From positions 248,001 to 312,000 of the forward strand of contig MU839117.1 in the NCBI GenBank assembly GCA_030685235.1: 64,000 nucleotides of DNA, written 5' to 3'. Positions within the stretch are counted from its first letter, which is position 1. Every line of letters begins with the position of its first letter. Origin of the DNA: Copromyces sp. CBS 386.78. Taxonomy: Eukaryota; Ascomycota; Sordariomycetes; Sordariales; Sordariaceae. Positions 46,444-58,505 of this stretch are shown in pieces. A model generated the notes under the pieces. That model worked only from the letters and a program-made list of their open reading frames with translations. It made no database searches and was not told where the DNA came from. A program made the translations under genes and the position numbers.

Positions 46444-47280
46444 GGTGCTGCAGTTTGGGCCCTTTTTTTCAGATCAGCGGCCCGTCTTATACCAAGGATA
46501 CAGCAGCATCAAGTACCCGATGATACTGGGCTGCCACAGATCTCGCCAATGCGTACCGATATGGTCTGTCAAGCACTCTGCAATCCGTAGCCGTACCCAC
46601 AAAACGACCCTGAAAAGAGTCAGGAATTGAGTTCGCGATACGTGCATGCAGCGGAGCGACGGAGCAACGGGACCCACCTTTGCGCAGTTCCGGCTCAGGT
46701 AGCCCCAAAATTCGCATACTGCGGATGGGCCGAACCGTGGTACTAAGATGGGACGAAAGCGGCAGCAGCGGCTACAATGCGAGAGCGCTTGACAGCTGTG
46801 CAAAGGCTACTACTGTAGAAGTGAAAGTAGGCGCGAATTATTCAGAGCCAGAGCATTTACAGGTTGGAGGGGGAAGACTTGCGAGACATCCCCTTTTCGG
46901 TCATCATACTAATTCGCTTCATCACGTTACCGTCGTCTTTTTCGCCGACTTGGGTGGAATGTTGAGACTAGGGGTCGGATATTTCGGTAAATCTAGCATT
47001 TTTACTGAAATTGACCATGTATCATACAGTCTAGACGTAAAAAATTCGTGCACGAGTCCGTGCATCACCGATCTCTGATAGGACTTAGTACTGCGTTGGG
47101 TGTGCGGGCCATCTTCTATTACCAAAACTCTATCTAAGTCCATCGATAAGACAGCTTGGCGTGGTAAGCCATCTTATTTTTACCATTCCTGACCGAAAAT
47201 TTCCGTAACTGACAGCGGTCAGGTCAGAGTGGCCGACCCCTAGTTGAGACGTAACAGACGTCCGCCTCCGGTAGAGGTAC

Positions 47281-47724
47281 GAAAAGGTTAGTTGGCTAGT
47301 CTAAAATTGATACGTGGCTAGTCCCCCCCTACTTTTACAATTGAGTAAGCCCAACTAGCCGCCTAACCCTTACTAGCGTCGCGTAGTCTATTAGCGATCG
47401 TTAGTCATATACGCAATTAAGTAAAGCTATTGCGAAACCTACTCCAATATTGCGCAATTATTTTAAATAACTATCTTATTATTTTGTTTATTATTTAATC
47501 GAGTATTATTAAATACGTTATATTGTATTATATTATTATATTTTCTCTTACCTACAAATCGCGGTTGCGCTTTTGAATTAGTAAAGAGCGACGTAGATTT
47601 AGTAGTATGCGCGCACGTAAGCGATGTACACAGTTGGCGCGGCTGGGCTAGGCGGTTGCATATACTATAAAAGTAGGGGGGACTAGCTACGTATCAATTC
47701 TAAACTAGCTAACTAACCTTTTTA
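47281..47724. mobile_element. Mutator-like MITE with 10-bp target duplication (444 bp)
   Basis: A perfect direct repeat GTAGAGGTAC flanks it (47271-47280 and 47725-47734). TIRs of about 65 bp: the left contains AAAAGGTTAGTTGGCTAGTC and GGCTAGTCCCCCCCTACTTT; the right reverse complement has AAAAGGTTAGTTAGCTAGTT and the same C-run. The interior is AT-rich with no ORF. Long TIRs plus a 9-10-bp duplication fit MULEs. Confidence 0.8.
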
Positions 47725-47803
47725 GTAGAGGTACTGTCTAGCACATTGCCGACGGACCTACCAAGACATAACCTCTCCACATCTTGAAACCGCCCGAAGA
47801 TCT

Positions 47804-48313
47804 ACACTTGAGCCCTAGAAAGTTCGTTAGCTCGGTACATACAGGGTTTTTGACAGGGGAGGTGACAGGGTATGAAACCACTACAAATGCCCTGCAAATG
47901 CCCTCTAACTTTACCTATTACAGAAGGTGGGGAGGTTTGATTCTGGGTGATTCTGGCGGTCGTGTGCCAGAATAAGAGGTTTGTGTGCGGCCGTCTGTCA
48001 ACTTTTTCTCACCTTAATATCAAGCGATTTCAGCCAATCAGATAGCGTAGATAGACCTGTCCTGCCTTGCAAACCCTCCTGTTACCTCCTTGTAAGAAAA
48101 TATGGGGCAAGAACTACCGGTTCCACTCACTCGATTTGATTTCACTCAACTAGGTATAGCACCGGGTATAACTGGCTTCGACCAATCTTCTGCTGAGTTT
48201 ATGCGGGTCGCGAGGTTTCTTGGGAACGATCCAGCAACATAATTGGCTTGAGTAAAATCAAATCGAGTGAGTGGAAGCGGTAGACTAACAAAACTTCAGG
48301 GGCTGATATGTAG
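47804..48313. mobile_element. MITE family B, copy 2, carrying a family D insertion
   Basis: Nearly collinear with 11516-11861. The extra DNA is the family D element at 48117-48280, plus small indels. Confidence 0.75.
48117..48280. mobile_element. MITE family D, copy 1, nested in family B (164 bp)
   Basis: TIRs of about 30 bp start CCGGTTCCACTCACTCGATT on the left and CCGCTTCCACTCACTCGATT on the reverse complement of the right. TA lies on each side (48115-48116 and 48281-48282). The unoccupied counterpart at about 11826-11832 lacks the insert, showing precise insertion. Confidence 0.8.
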
Positions 48314-48704
48314 CTTATGATCTCCACTTTCTCCACCTTAAAACCCTTGTCACATTGTCCTTGGGTGGTTGCCCGGCCAGCTTGTTTGTAAACAACGACG
48401 ATTAAACTACATATGAAATCATCTGAACATGCTCAAAAGGTACGCACAAGTACGCACGCGTAGTGTATAGTACGTAGGTATTAAGTAAAGTGCTTTGTCG
48501 CCAGCAAGCAGCAACGCACCATGGCTATTCCGGTCCGTGCAAGTCACTACTTAAGACTCATTGCCTATTTTTGAACAACAAGGCGAACAACATTCTTGAT
48601 TGAGCATGTAGCCGAATGCCAACAAGGAAGGCTCTTGAACCAGCCAGGCTTCGAGAGCTACAGGGTAACTAGCTATCACCCCAGAATCAAAACACTTCTC
48701 CCAA

Positions 48705-51700
48705 CTAATCGTCGGCCAGGCCATCCTCACCAGCCAGCATCTCAGCGTAATCATCGGCCGAGGCAAATGTTGGGAGACCTCTCATCTCCTTCCTGCTCAG
48801 TCTGCCCTTCTTCTTCGAGGCCGAAGCATCCTCCTCACCAGCGCTCTCATCCGCCGCTGCCTCTTCTTCCGAGTCATCTGAATCATCAAAGATGCCTTCG
48901 AATGGCATATCATCGTCAGATCCCTCAGAGCCATTGCGAGCGCCACCCATATCAAGGTAGCCAATGTCCATCTCCTCGTCCGAGTCCTCATAACCATCCA
49001 TCCCGAGGTCGGATTCGTCTTCGTCCAAGTCGCCCTCCACCTCCGGTCGAGAATTGACCAATGCTTCCCAGATCTCGGCTTCGGCTTCTTCCTCTTCCTC
49101 TTCGCCGTCCGGACCACTCTTCTCCTTGGATGCCTTCTTGCTCTTAGCCATGTCACCAGGCTTGCCAATACGAGCAAAGTACTCGTGGAAGAAAACGTCT
49201 TCGGCAGAAACCTGTTCTGGCTTGAGATTCCAGAATGAGGCCGAGTTGACAAAAGGCTGCTTCTTGGCGCCATCTTTGCTGGAAACGACAATTTGGGATG
49301 CGCCACCAGTAGCGAGGACCGGCTGCATGATCGAGCTTCCGCGCTTGGTTTCGGTAACCTTGGGATTGCGGTAAACAAGCTTGTCGAGGAAATGCATTAG
49401 GCTGTGGTTGGCCAGATCCGGCTTCGGCAGGCCCTTTTGACGGGCAAGAAGGTTACTGGCATATACCTGGACGGATGGATGGAAATGAGATAGGAGAGGA
49501 GTCTGGTGGTTTTCCTGTTAGTAAACTGGTTTCGCATGGATTCAGAGTTCAAATAGCCACTTACCAACTCCCACAAGCAGCTTCTGTGCGCATTGCTATG
49601 CTCGGGGTTTCTCTTTCGTCCATCATAGCCTGTGGCACGACGGGAAGTTGGTGCATCTTCACGCAAGAGACTGCTCTGCAAAGCCGCATCGTCATTGACA
49701 TCTTTGTACGCCTCCACATCGTCATCTTCGTTGTCCTCGGGCACAGTAAGCAACGAATGAAGATCAGGAAACGTGTTCTCGAGCTCGGAAATCAGATATA
49801 ACACTCCGCATGCAAAGGACGGCTGATGCAGGTTGAGCACCTGAACCAATCTCTTGACAAAAGCCTTCACTCTCCGGACGTCGGCATCATTCTTCAAGGC
49901 ACGGAAGAGTAGGTTCATGTACAGTGCTTGCTTCGATGACGTGACGAGCCTGGGATCCAGCAGTGATTCGTACAATGTCCGATAGAATCGGTCAACAGCA
50001 AGATGTTTCGTCACAGCGAGCTGTTGGATGAGCATGAGTGCTTGCACGCTAGTGTTGAAGTTCGAAGAGTGGGTAATTCGAAACAAAGTATCGAGGTGGT
50101 TTTCCATGGTCTCGTCGTCGGCGGTAGTGAAGGGTACCGCACGATTGACACCAGTGAGCAGTGCAGAGACAAGCTTTTGTGTCGTATCCTGCTCGTTGGC
50201 AGAGGCCTCGGTGTGGTTCTGCTTACCCTTCTTGGCTTTTTTGTTGTTCCCGCCAGACTTTTCCTCGGGATTGAGCGCTTCCAGGTTTCCCAATGAGCCG
50301 GTTTTGAGCAAGGAAAGGAAAGCCTCGAAGTAGATTCGGAGTAGCGTGTTGGCTATAGCAGGCTCTTTGGTGCTCAGGATGGTTTGATTCAGGGTGATGA
50401 TGGCATAGTATCTGGTGCGCAAACTCTGGCCTGGCTTGAGCAGAACCTCTTGCTCTACCGTGCTGATCACAACACTTTTCATCGCAGGATGGACGTTCAG
50501 CAACTGCAAGAGGAGGTATGACGCCCGAGATGCAATTTTCCGTTCGCGATCACCGAGTTTGTTGACAAGAAGTCGCAACAGATTGGCCTCTTGTTCCGGC
50601 TTGTCCCGGAGCAACGTGAAAACGAATTCCAGCGCACGCATTCTCGAGTGCTCAATCTGATCAGCCGACCAGATTTCGAGGAGCTGGATAATGCGAAAAT
50701 ACGCCGATTTGAGCCAATCTTCGTATGCCCACATCATCAAGTGAGAATCAGTGAGGTTGGCAGGAAGCTTCTGGCCCTGAACCCAACGCAGCACAACTTG
50801 ATCCTGTAAAGCGGCCAGTAACGCAGGTTGCATGTTGAACGCGCGAAGACGGCGATTGCTTGGCAGAACTGTGCCATTGCCCAGCAGATCGACGAGAGCG
50901 CCCAGGGCAGCAAGTGCCTGACTACGGCTTTTTTTGCCGGCCAACCCGATCAGGCTTTCAAAAGCTTTCTGGTTGTGAAGAGGAGACTCTTGTATCGACA
51001 AGGTCAAGGCAGATACCTTGTCGGACAAAGTGCCGGAAGACATAATGGTCGACATGAACTTCTGAGTGGAGCTGGAGGCTTGGAGGGCGCTGTATTTTGC
51101 CGCGTCCTCCTTCAAGAGGGCCTCCGCATAAGCTTTGAGGCTGGCAATCGCTGAAGCGTATTGTCTGACGTCGGCAGACGGTGTGAAAGCAGGTAGGCCC
51201 TCGAGGTTGAGGCCATGCCAGTCAGGCCTGGGCTCGAAAACCTGGTCAAGTTAGCATACCTCTAGGTAAGTCTGCGACAGCGGGAACATCAAACTAACCA
51301 GCTTGTTCTTGCCTTGCTTCCCGCGCGGGGCGTCTTGGACGGCCGTTGTGCTCTCACTTTTTACCGTGGTAGGGATTTCTTGAGGTTGCTTCTGATCCTG
51401 GCTGTCGTCCTGTTTGCTTTGTTCCGCCTCCTCTTCCTCCTCTTCGTCTTCTTCCTCGTCGACGGGATCTTCAGACGACACGCTTTCGAGGTCATCCTCG
51501 CGGGGTATGTTCTGGAAGCCGAGGCTCAAGGCGAACTTTGCTAATTCATCCTGGAATGACTTATCCAGGGACTTCTCGGGCGCCGAAGCGGATTTCGTGC
51601 CGGGACCATCTTCGTTGTCCGAATCGATATTGGCGACAAGCTCAAGGTCATCCTCGTTTCCGCCCAATGCCAGAATTTCCTCCAGCAGAACCTCCTTTGT

Positions 51701-51958
51701 CGTATTGTGGGACTGGTCTTTTCTGGGACGGTCCTGTTGCCCTTCTTTCGTGCCCACTAGAGTTTTCTGGCGTCTCTTTGCATCTCGATCATCTTCTGTG
51801 GTGTTCGGTCTCTTGCGCTTCGGTGACGGCTGCTGGTCAGTGTCGGCGCCGGCGAGAGTCTTGTCGATCTTTTCGGTGAGTTGAGCGAGTGCTGCTTCGT
51901 CGAAAGCCGGCGCCGTGCCTTTCCTTTTTCTTTGTCTCGGTCCCTTGGATGAGCCCAT
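48705..51958 (-). CDS. mak21: Ribosome biogenesis protein Mak21/Noc1 (1044 aa)
   Basis: CBF/Mak21-family protein, partner of Noc2, needed for nucleolar 60S pre-ribosome assembly. Three exons: 51958-51299, 51241-49565 and 49502-48705, all phase 0. The N-terminal 200 residues are Lys/Arg- and Glu/Asp-rich with likely nuclear signals (PRQRKRKG, PKRKRP). The helical-repeat core begins VFEPRPDWHGLNLEGLPAF; later LWELTPLLSHFHPSVQVYA, then PKPDLANHSLMHFLDKLVYR and NPKVTETKRGSSIMQP, are the CBF-domain signature. The tail has a long acidic stretch. The ATG at 51958 is preferred; the frame remains open further upstream but only through low-complexity leader sequence. Length matches yeast Mak21 (about 1025 aa). 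Confidence 0.96.
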
Positions 51959-52272
51959 ATCTCCTGGATTTGTCTTTGGCGAAAAAAATAATGGAAAGTG
52001 GGCCGGCGCAAGTTGTCTTGAGGTTGGCTGGTAATTCAAGAGGCCGTCTACGAGGAAGGGCGGAAAAAAAAAAGTGTTTGGATTATGCACGCTAGCGGAT
52101 CCCTCTTGCACCTTGCAGGGGCAAGACAGGTGGGGCCGGTAGAGGTACCTACCTTACACAGTACTCACGGATTCGGCTCACGGCTCACCGGGCACTACTA
52201 GCCCGAGGTGAGCAGTCGGAACATACCTACCTTACTATAGGTATCTATCGGTCCACTGCTGAGGTGGAGGTA

Positions 52273-53979
52273 CTCGTCGGTTAGGTGGATTCGCTTCGCC
52301 AGCCAACCGCCTCTCATAGTCCCTCTGAGAGTCGGGTCTTTTACCTGTAACGCGCAATCTCTGTAATGGTCAGATATCTATATACAACCGTAATTCCATC
52401 ACCAGATTAGCTGTAAATATGGTAAAATATGCAAAGTGAAGCTCTCAATTGCCCGTATTCAGTAGTGTATTTCTTTTTATGTAAGATTTATCGTGATGTG
52501 TTGTTGTTGTGGTGTTCTAGTGTTTTGCAGTCTAGGTGGTCCGTGTTTATAATATGATATCCAGCTCTTCTTCCTCCCCCAACCCCTATTATTATGAGAA
52601 TGTCTTTTCGCACCGTCATAAATGTCTTCCGGCACCGTTATCAAAAATACCACTGAGTATAACTTTACCAAACAAGAAGGTATCAGTATAAAAATAATAT
52701 TAGAATTTTTGTAATTTTCTACTCTATTTTATAGTCTAGTTGCTATAAATATATTTATCTAAAGGAAAGACTCAATTCAAATATTCTAATTTTAAAGTAA
52801 ATAAATAGTTTTTTCTTCTTTTATTGTATACTAAGGGCTATAGAGGGCGCCTAAATACGCCCAACACACCATATTATACAAGAAAAATAAATAAAAATTC
52901 CGATGTACTTTTTATATGCTACGGCCTTAATTTGGCTGAGTTACCTCTAAAAGCCTTTTTTAATTACGGTGCCGGAAGACATTTATGACGGTGCGAAAAG
53001 ACATTCTCATTATTATTGTTATTATTATTAGAATCGTCTGGTATTGTAACGGTTATTCTTGTAAGGCTTGTAGGCACCTCTAGCTTCTTGCCCGCTACCG
53101 TGATAGTTATTGTGGCCTCCCCCTCCCCTTCCCCCTCCCCTTCATTAGAGTTTGTAGCCTTCTCCTTCCCTTTCTCCTTTTTAGACTTCTTTTTGGGAGG
53201 GTATAGTGTTGAGGCAGACGGTCTAGACGATGGCCTAGTTCGTGATGGCCCAGCTCGTAATGGCCCAGTTTGTGATAGCCTAGCTAGTGTTGTGTTACGT
53301 GTACTAATTAGATAAGGGTGTATAATAGGTAGTTCGTTGGGGATATTTATACCCTTATTACCTAGAAAGATTTCGATCGACGACGTGTTCCTCCCCTTAC
53401 GAACTTTTATGGTACGCTTTTTGCTTTAGGGATATCTTTATTAATAGGTTTAGGCTTAGCCTTTTTAATAGGTTTAGGCTTAGCCTTTTTTTTAGCTTTG
53501 ACCTTATGTGGTGGCTATTGCTTGAGGCTAGGGTTCTTATCGAGGGCGACTTTTTTAATAAAGGTTATAAGTTGGAGGTGCTTGTAAGTTGTGAAAGGGT
53601 AACTGTTATAGTGCTAGACGATTTTTCTAATGATAATGGTAGTGATGATGGGGAAGGGGGGAAAGAAGAGGAAACCCCTTAAGTAGATATCGTAATGTAA
53701 GGGTACGAAGGTGTAGTGTACGGACTATTTGTACTTTAAAATACTATAACGTACATTACGATATATATTTAATAAAAGTAAATATATTGTTGAATGCGGG
53801 TAATTGAGAGCTTTATTTTGCATATTTTACCATATTTACAGCTAATCTGGTGATGGAATTACGGTTGTATATAGATATCTGACCGTTATAGAGGTTGCGC
53901 GTTATAGGTAAAAGACCCGACTCTCAGAGGGACTATGAGAGGCGGTTGGCTGGCGAAGCGAATCCACCTAACCGACGAG
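52273..53979. mobile_element. pogo-like element with about 200-bp TIRs (1.7 kb, non-autonomous)
   Basis: TIRs start CTCGTCGGTTAGGTGG at both ends and remain alignable for about 200 bp (to about 52470, and back to about 53790), differing mainly by transitions. TA flanks at 52271-52272 and 53980-53981. Just inside the end is an imperfect hairpin (GGTTAGGTGG against CCAGCCAACC). On the minus strand at 53515-53400 is a Lys/Pro repeat (KKAKPKPI twice), like the basic C-terminus of pogo transposases; no catalytic domain is left. A MULE-like MITE is nested at 52596-53008. Confidence 0.7.
52596..53008. mobile_element. Nested Mutator-like MITE (413 bp)
   Basis: TIRs start GAGAATGTCTTTTCGCACCG and continue with a second, similar half-unit (ATGTCTTCCGGCACCGT). 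The flanks share ATTATTAT on both sides (52588-52595 and 53009-53016), compatible with an 8-bp duplication though low complexity. The half-unit layout resembles the ends of the MULE at 58506-62051. Confidence 0.6.
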
Positions 53980-54496
53980 TACACTGGACCGCTTGAACTC
54001 TAGCACTACCGCCAGCGCCTACCAGGGGCAGGGGCAGGTAGTTTGTACTCGGTAAAGATCCCGGCGCTGCGTGTTGCGAGTCATAACCTGGAAACCAGCC
54101 CCACGCAGGCGACTGTGAAGGAAAAAACAGCGGCCATGGGGTGCGAAAGATAGGTACCTCTGTTTACCTAGGTACCGTACGTACCTTACCTTTGAGTAGC
54201 CGCTCTCGCCCATGTACCGCTGGGTTTGAAGTTATCGTCTCATGACACCAACCGATTTTTGCGATTGTGATCACTGGCACATTTGAGGCCTTGACCAGAC
54301 TTGAGGGAGTAAGTACACAAAAGCACCGATTCACTACCTTTTCATCAACCAGCGGAGCGCAACGCGACGCCGCAATGTTGCCCGTGTAAACGAAAGGCGG
54401 AACACCAAATACATATCCGTACCAGTAAAAGTATTCTCGCTCGCATTCAGTCGTATAACCGAGTCATCATCTAATGTGGCATCCAGATCTGCGAGA

Positions 54497-56397
54497 ATGA
54501 TGCTGCCGCGTTCCATCCCCCGCCTTTCAAAGGTTTGGGTTCCAAGCGGAGGCTTTGCCGTCCCCGCTGTCGAAGATGCCCATTCAAAGCTCGTTCGCGC
54601 TGGCTTCCTTCGTCAGTCTCACGCAGGTATCTTCCACATGCTGCCTCTCGGGAAAAGGGTGCAGGATAAGGTAGAGCGACTGGTCGCAAAGCACATGGAG
54701 GAGTCGCTAGGTTGGTGATCTCCCGTTGCTTTCCTGACCAAGCTACTCACACCCACCTTCAACCGACAGCGGCTTCTAGGGTCTCGTTGTCTTCCATTTC
54801 GAGCGAAGCTCTGTGGGAGCGCAGCGGGCGACTTCAACATATCGCGCCCGAGGTGCGTTCTCCCTACTCGCTCCTCGGCTTGTCAGCCTTCTGTGGCCTT
54901 CGTTTGGGCTAACGTCTGTGATGGTAGCTTTTCCGATTCCAGGATCGTAAAGGCGGTGCCTACTTGTTGTCTCCCACTCATGAGGAAGAGATCACGAATC
55001 TGGTCGCGCAGACCGTAAGGTCGTATAAGGATCTCCCGCTCCGTCTCTACCAGATCACCCGCAAGTTTCGGGATGAGTTGCGCCCACGTCACGGACTTCT
55101 CCGTGGGCGTGAGTTTACCATGAAAGACCTTTACACCTTTGACATCGATTTGAAGTCCGCGCTGGACACGTACGAGAAAGTCCGGGCGGCTTATTCTCGC
55201 ATCTTCAACGACATGAAGCTCCCAGTCTTAGCGGCAAAGGCTAGTTCTGGTGATATGGGCGGCGACCTGAGCCATGAATATCACTTGCCCTCGCCCTTCG
55301 GGGAGGATAGTGTCATAACTTGTGGAAGCTGTGACTATACTATCAACGAGGAAATAGCCACTGCCACGGTTGCACATGAGACCTACCAAGCTGATCAGGT
55401 CGGAGTTTGGCGGGCTATTACCAAAGACCGATCTACACTAGTGAACGTCTGGTATCCCACGAGAACAAGCAGGGCGGGTACCGGTGAAGTGCGCCAGTAC
55501 ACAAACACTGATATCAACATCTATGCGATCAAATCTCTTGTCCCAGACCTTGATGCTGGAGTCTCGGACGCCACGACACTCTGGGCAGCGGCAACAGAAG
55601 GTCCAGACGCCACAGCAAAACGACTGGTGAATCTCTTCGACAGCGGACTTCCGCCGTCGTTCTCGGACAGCTTTGAAGGCACAACATCACTCTCCATGTG
55701 GCCAGACGCTGTCAAAACAGGAGCATCCAGAGTGAATGTTCAGTGCCACGGATCTTCCACTAGCGGCGGGAAAGCTTTGAGCTTCCTCAGAATCCGCACG
55801 GGGGATGACTGCCCACAGTGCTCCTCTGGAACTTTGAATGTCCAGAAGGCGATGGAGTTGGGCCACACATTTCACTTGGGCACTCGATATTCGGACTCGT
55901 TGAACGCAAAAATATCTTTGCCGTCACCCAGTCCTAGCGAGGCCAAAACTGCGACCGGGGGTAGCGGCACCTCTAAGACAGTGAGCATGCATATGGGATG
56001 CCACGGAATTGGAATTTCACGTGTCATTGGCGCCGTGGCTGAACACCTGGCCGATGATAAAGGTCTGAACTGGCCTGTTGCCATTGCCCCATACACCTGT
56101 ATTGTCGTATTTGCTGAAGACGGCTACAACGATGCTGTACAGGTATACAAACGCATTCTGGGCGGCTCCGGGGACCAGGATGAGCGGCTAGATATCGTTC
56201 TTGATGATCGCCAAAAATCGTTGCCTTGGAAGCTTAAGGATGCGGATCTCATTGGTGTTCCGGTAATCGTTGTACTTGGTCGAGAGTGGCGTATGACACG
56301 TCGAGTCGAAGTTCAGTGTCGGAGGCTCAACATTAAAGATATCATCGACGTCGATAGTCTGTCATCAGTCATAGCCGAGCTACATTCAAAGCTTTGA
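54497..56397 (+). CDS. Mitochondrial prolyl-tRNA synthetase (588 aa)
   Basis: Class II aminoacyl-tRNA synthetase charging mitochondrial tRNA-Pro. Three exons: 54497-54710, 54770-54852 and 54928-56397, 1767 coding bases. The start MMLPRSIPRLSKVW is a short basic presequence. Bacterial-type ProRS motifs follow: AHSKLVRAGFLRQS, GIFHMLPLGKRVQDKVE, SEALWERSGRL, GAYLLSPTHEEEITNLV, motif 2 in RKFRDELRPRHGLLRGREF with TMKDLYTF, and motif 3 HMGCHGIGISRVIGAVAEHL. The anticodon-binding domain (about 465-588) includes VAIAPYTCIVVFAEDGY. Corresponds to the yeast Aim10 type. Intron 1 has an unusual GTTGGT donor. The gene ends only 100 bp before a retrotransposon LTR. Confidence 0.95.
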
Positions 56398-56497
56398 ATA
56401 TAAAGCATATAATCCCTGTGCATCAAGGCTAGGGTTTATAATAGAATAAAATACGTAAAACCAAATAAAACAAAACAAATCTAGATTTGTACAAAAC

Positions 56498-57064
56498 TGT
56501 CACGGGGCGCGAGCAAGCACTAAGGTAAGACTTTGATTATTGTGCGAGGAATAGGAAGAGAATCATATATGCGTATAAGAACTATGTAGGGCATAGTGTA
56601 GAGCCGTATAGTCATAGGCCCACAGGGCAGCACCATCACATAACAGCCCGCTAGTCTAATCGACTAAGTTATACTCAAACAGCTACACTCAACTGGCTAT
56701 ACTTGCAAGGGCATAGTATGGGAGAGTCGAAGGCAAAGCTAGGATTCTATCTATAATAGAAGAATTTAAATAAGGAGGAAAATATAATAGAAGATTTTAA
56801 GTAAAGAGAAAAAGAGAGGGAATTAGATATATGCGTGCGTATTACGGGGTGAGGTACTGTTGAGGGTAGGGTAGGATATACGTTATTGTACGAAGGAGAG
56901 GAAAGGAAGGATGTATGCGGAGGACTGGCTATATGGGCGAGAGCCCTGGAAGGCTAGTCCGTACGCGCATATGACCCTGCACGTAACCGTACTATAATTC
57001 TAGGTATAGTATATCTAAGGATCGGTATAAGGTAGGTATATTATAAGCTAATCCTATAATACTA
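56498..57064 (-). repeat. Gypsy 3' LTR (about 570 bp)
   Basis: On the plus strand it starts TGTCACGGGG and ends near 57064; the other side is a purine-rich tract on the minus strand (AAGGAGGGATAG, 57073-57062), the position of a polypurine tract. The expected terminal TG on that side reads TA, a change RIP would make. It is less mutated than the internal region. Confidence 0.65.
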
Positions 57065-57599
57065 TCCCTCCTTAAAAGGAGCTTTAGTAGCTTTAAACGA
57101 TATATATATAAAATAATAATTTAATTGTTATAATCGTTCGACTCCATCTCCTCTAATATTTTATTATAATTAATAACTTTTATAGGCGATATCCTACTTG
57201 CCTAAATATTTAATAACTTTCGTAATATCTTCCCGTATAATAAGGTTAAAGATTCTTCTATTTTCTTATTTAGTGGTTCGGTTTGTTTTCGAATGGTTGT
57301 AACGTTATTTAGTAGCGGGATAGATATATTAATTACGGTAATGGTCTCGTAGCGTACTAGGCGGGCGGAGCGTTATTTAGGGGGTTTAGGAGCGGATTCG
57401 GGCTCGGGCTCGGGTTCGGGTGCCGGGGCGGTATTATTAACAATATATTCGGGCTATTATTATATTTCGGGAGGTACTAGTTTGTTGGGGTTTTTTTTAT
57501 AGAAGTATAGGATTATTTCTTTATAATTAATAACGTTAATTTTAGGTTCTTAAATTAGCTAGTAATTTCCTTTCTACTATACGTAGTAATATTAATAGG

Positions 57600-58500
57600 T
57601 ATTATTACTTAATTAGGCGTAATTAATAAACTTTTTGAAATTTTATTCCGTATATTCTTCGTAATCGTTTATACGGACTATAACCCTTCTATTATTTACT
57701 TTAATATCCGTTATTGTATTTTAGCCAGGGAAGCTTCTATTGATCTAGGGTTAGACTATAGAGATATAAAAACGGAGGTATATTTTATATTCGTAAATAG
57801 GGCGAAGTATATTATATAAGATTCCGTTCGTATAACTTTAAACGGTCCTTCCTAGTGGGGGTAAAGTTTTAATATCGGTCGGCCGTTAGCGAAATTAATC
57901 GTATTAAAGAACACTAAATCCCCCTCCTTATATTTAAACAAATCGATTTAATAATGGTTAGCGTTATCTTCGTATTATATTTAGGTATGCTTTATTTATT
58001 AGAATACGAAGTTTCAAATCGTTTGGAAATAGTTAGTTAGTTCGTTAGTTTTATAATACTTTTTTAATTGAACGGGTAATAAATTTAGGTATAGTAGGGT
58101 ACGTAATTCGGTATTTATTCGAAGATAAAAATTGTAATTAGCGAAGAAGGGAGAGATACTAGTTAATAAAGAGGTTATATTATTATTTATAAATTTAGCG
58201 AGGGGTAATTATTTAGCCTAATTGATTTATATTTGGTTAATATAAAGATAAAGGAATTATTCTATTTTTACATTAATACGTTCGGTTTAAATATTAATTT
58301 AGGGGTAGAAAATTGAAGTTAGCTTGCGAATAATAGTAAACCGCTTATATAAAATATTCTAGAAATATGAAACGAATTATATACTACGATTAAAAAGGAT
58401 TATATTTAATAAATTATAAAAGTAGTATATTCGGTTAATAAAGTAATTAATTAATTCCTTAACTTTTAGAATTATTATTAGGATATAGTAATATATTTTA
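57600..58500 (-). pseudogene. Gypsy integrase remnant
   Basis: Minus-strand readings REGDLVFFNTINFANGRP (near 57930-57880) and HQEGPFKVI (near 57860-57835) match the integrase C-terminal GDLVWL...RP-KKL...GPFKV pattern; upstream, FASQLQFSTP-like sequence matches the core before the DGQTE region. Many stops. Confidence 0.65.
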
Positions 58501-58505
58501 ATTAA

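Larger units (their letters stand above)
46444..48704. other. Repeat-rich intergenic region
   Basis: Divergent promoter side of the thioesterase, then a MULE-type MITE (47281-47724) and an interrupted family B MITE (47804-48313). Open frames on the minus strand at 46474-46803 have no recognisable domain. 48314-48704 holds only the mak21 3' flank. Confidence 0.5.
51959..54496. other. Divergent intergenic region occupied by a pogo-like element
   Basis: Lies between mak21 (-) and the prolyl-tRNA synthetase gene (+). Mostly the 1.7-kb TIR element at 52273-53979. Short GGTACCTA/TACCTTAC runs border it at 52140-52240 and 54150-54190. No other gene. Confidence 0.5.

Noticed and set aside
46474..46803. 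Two overlapping frames upstream of the thioesterase
   Set aside because: Composition is unlike the neighbouring genes, and they sit in the promoter region with no recognisable domain.
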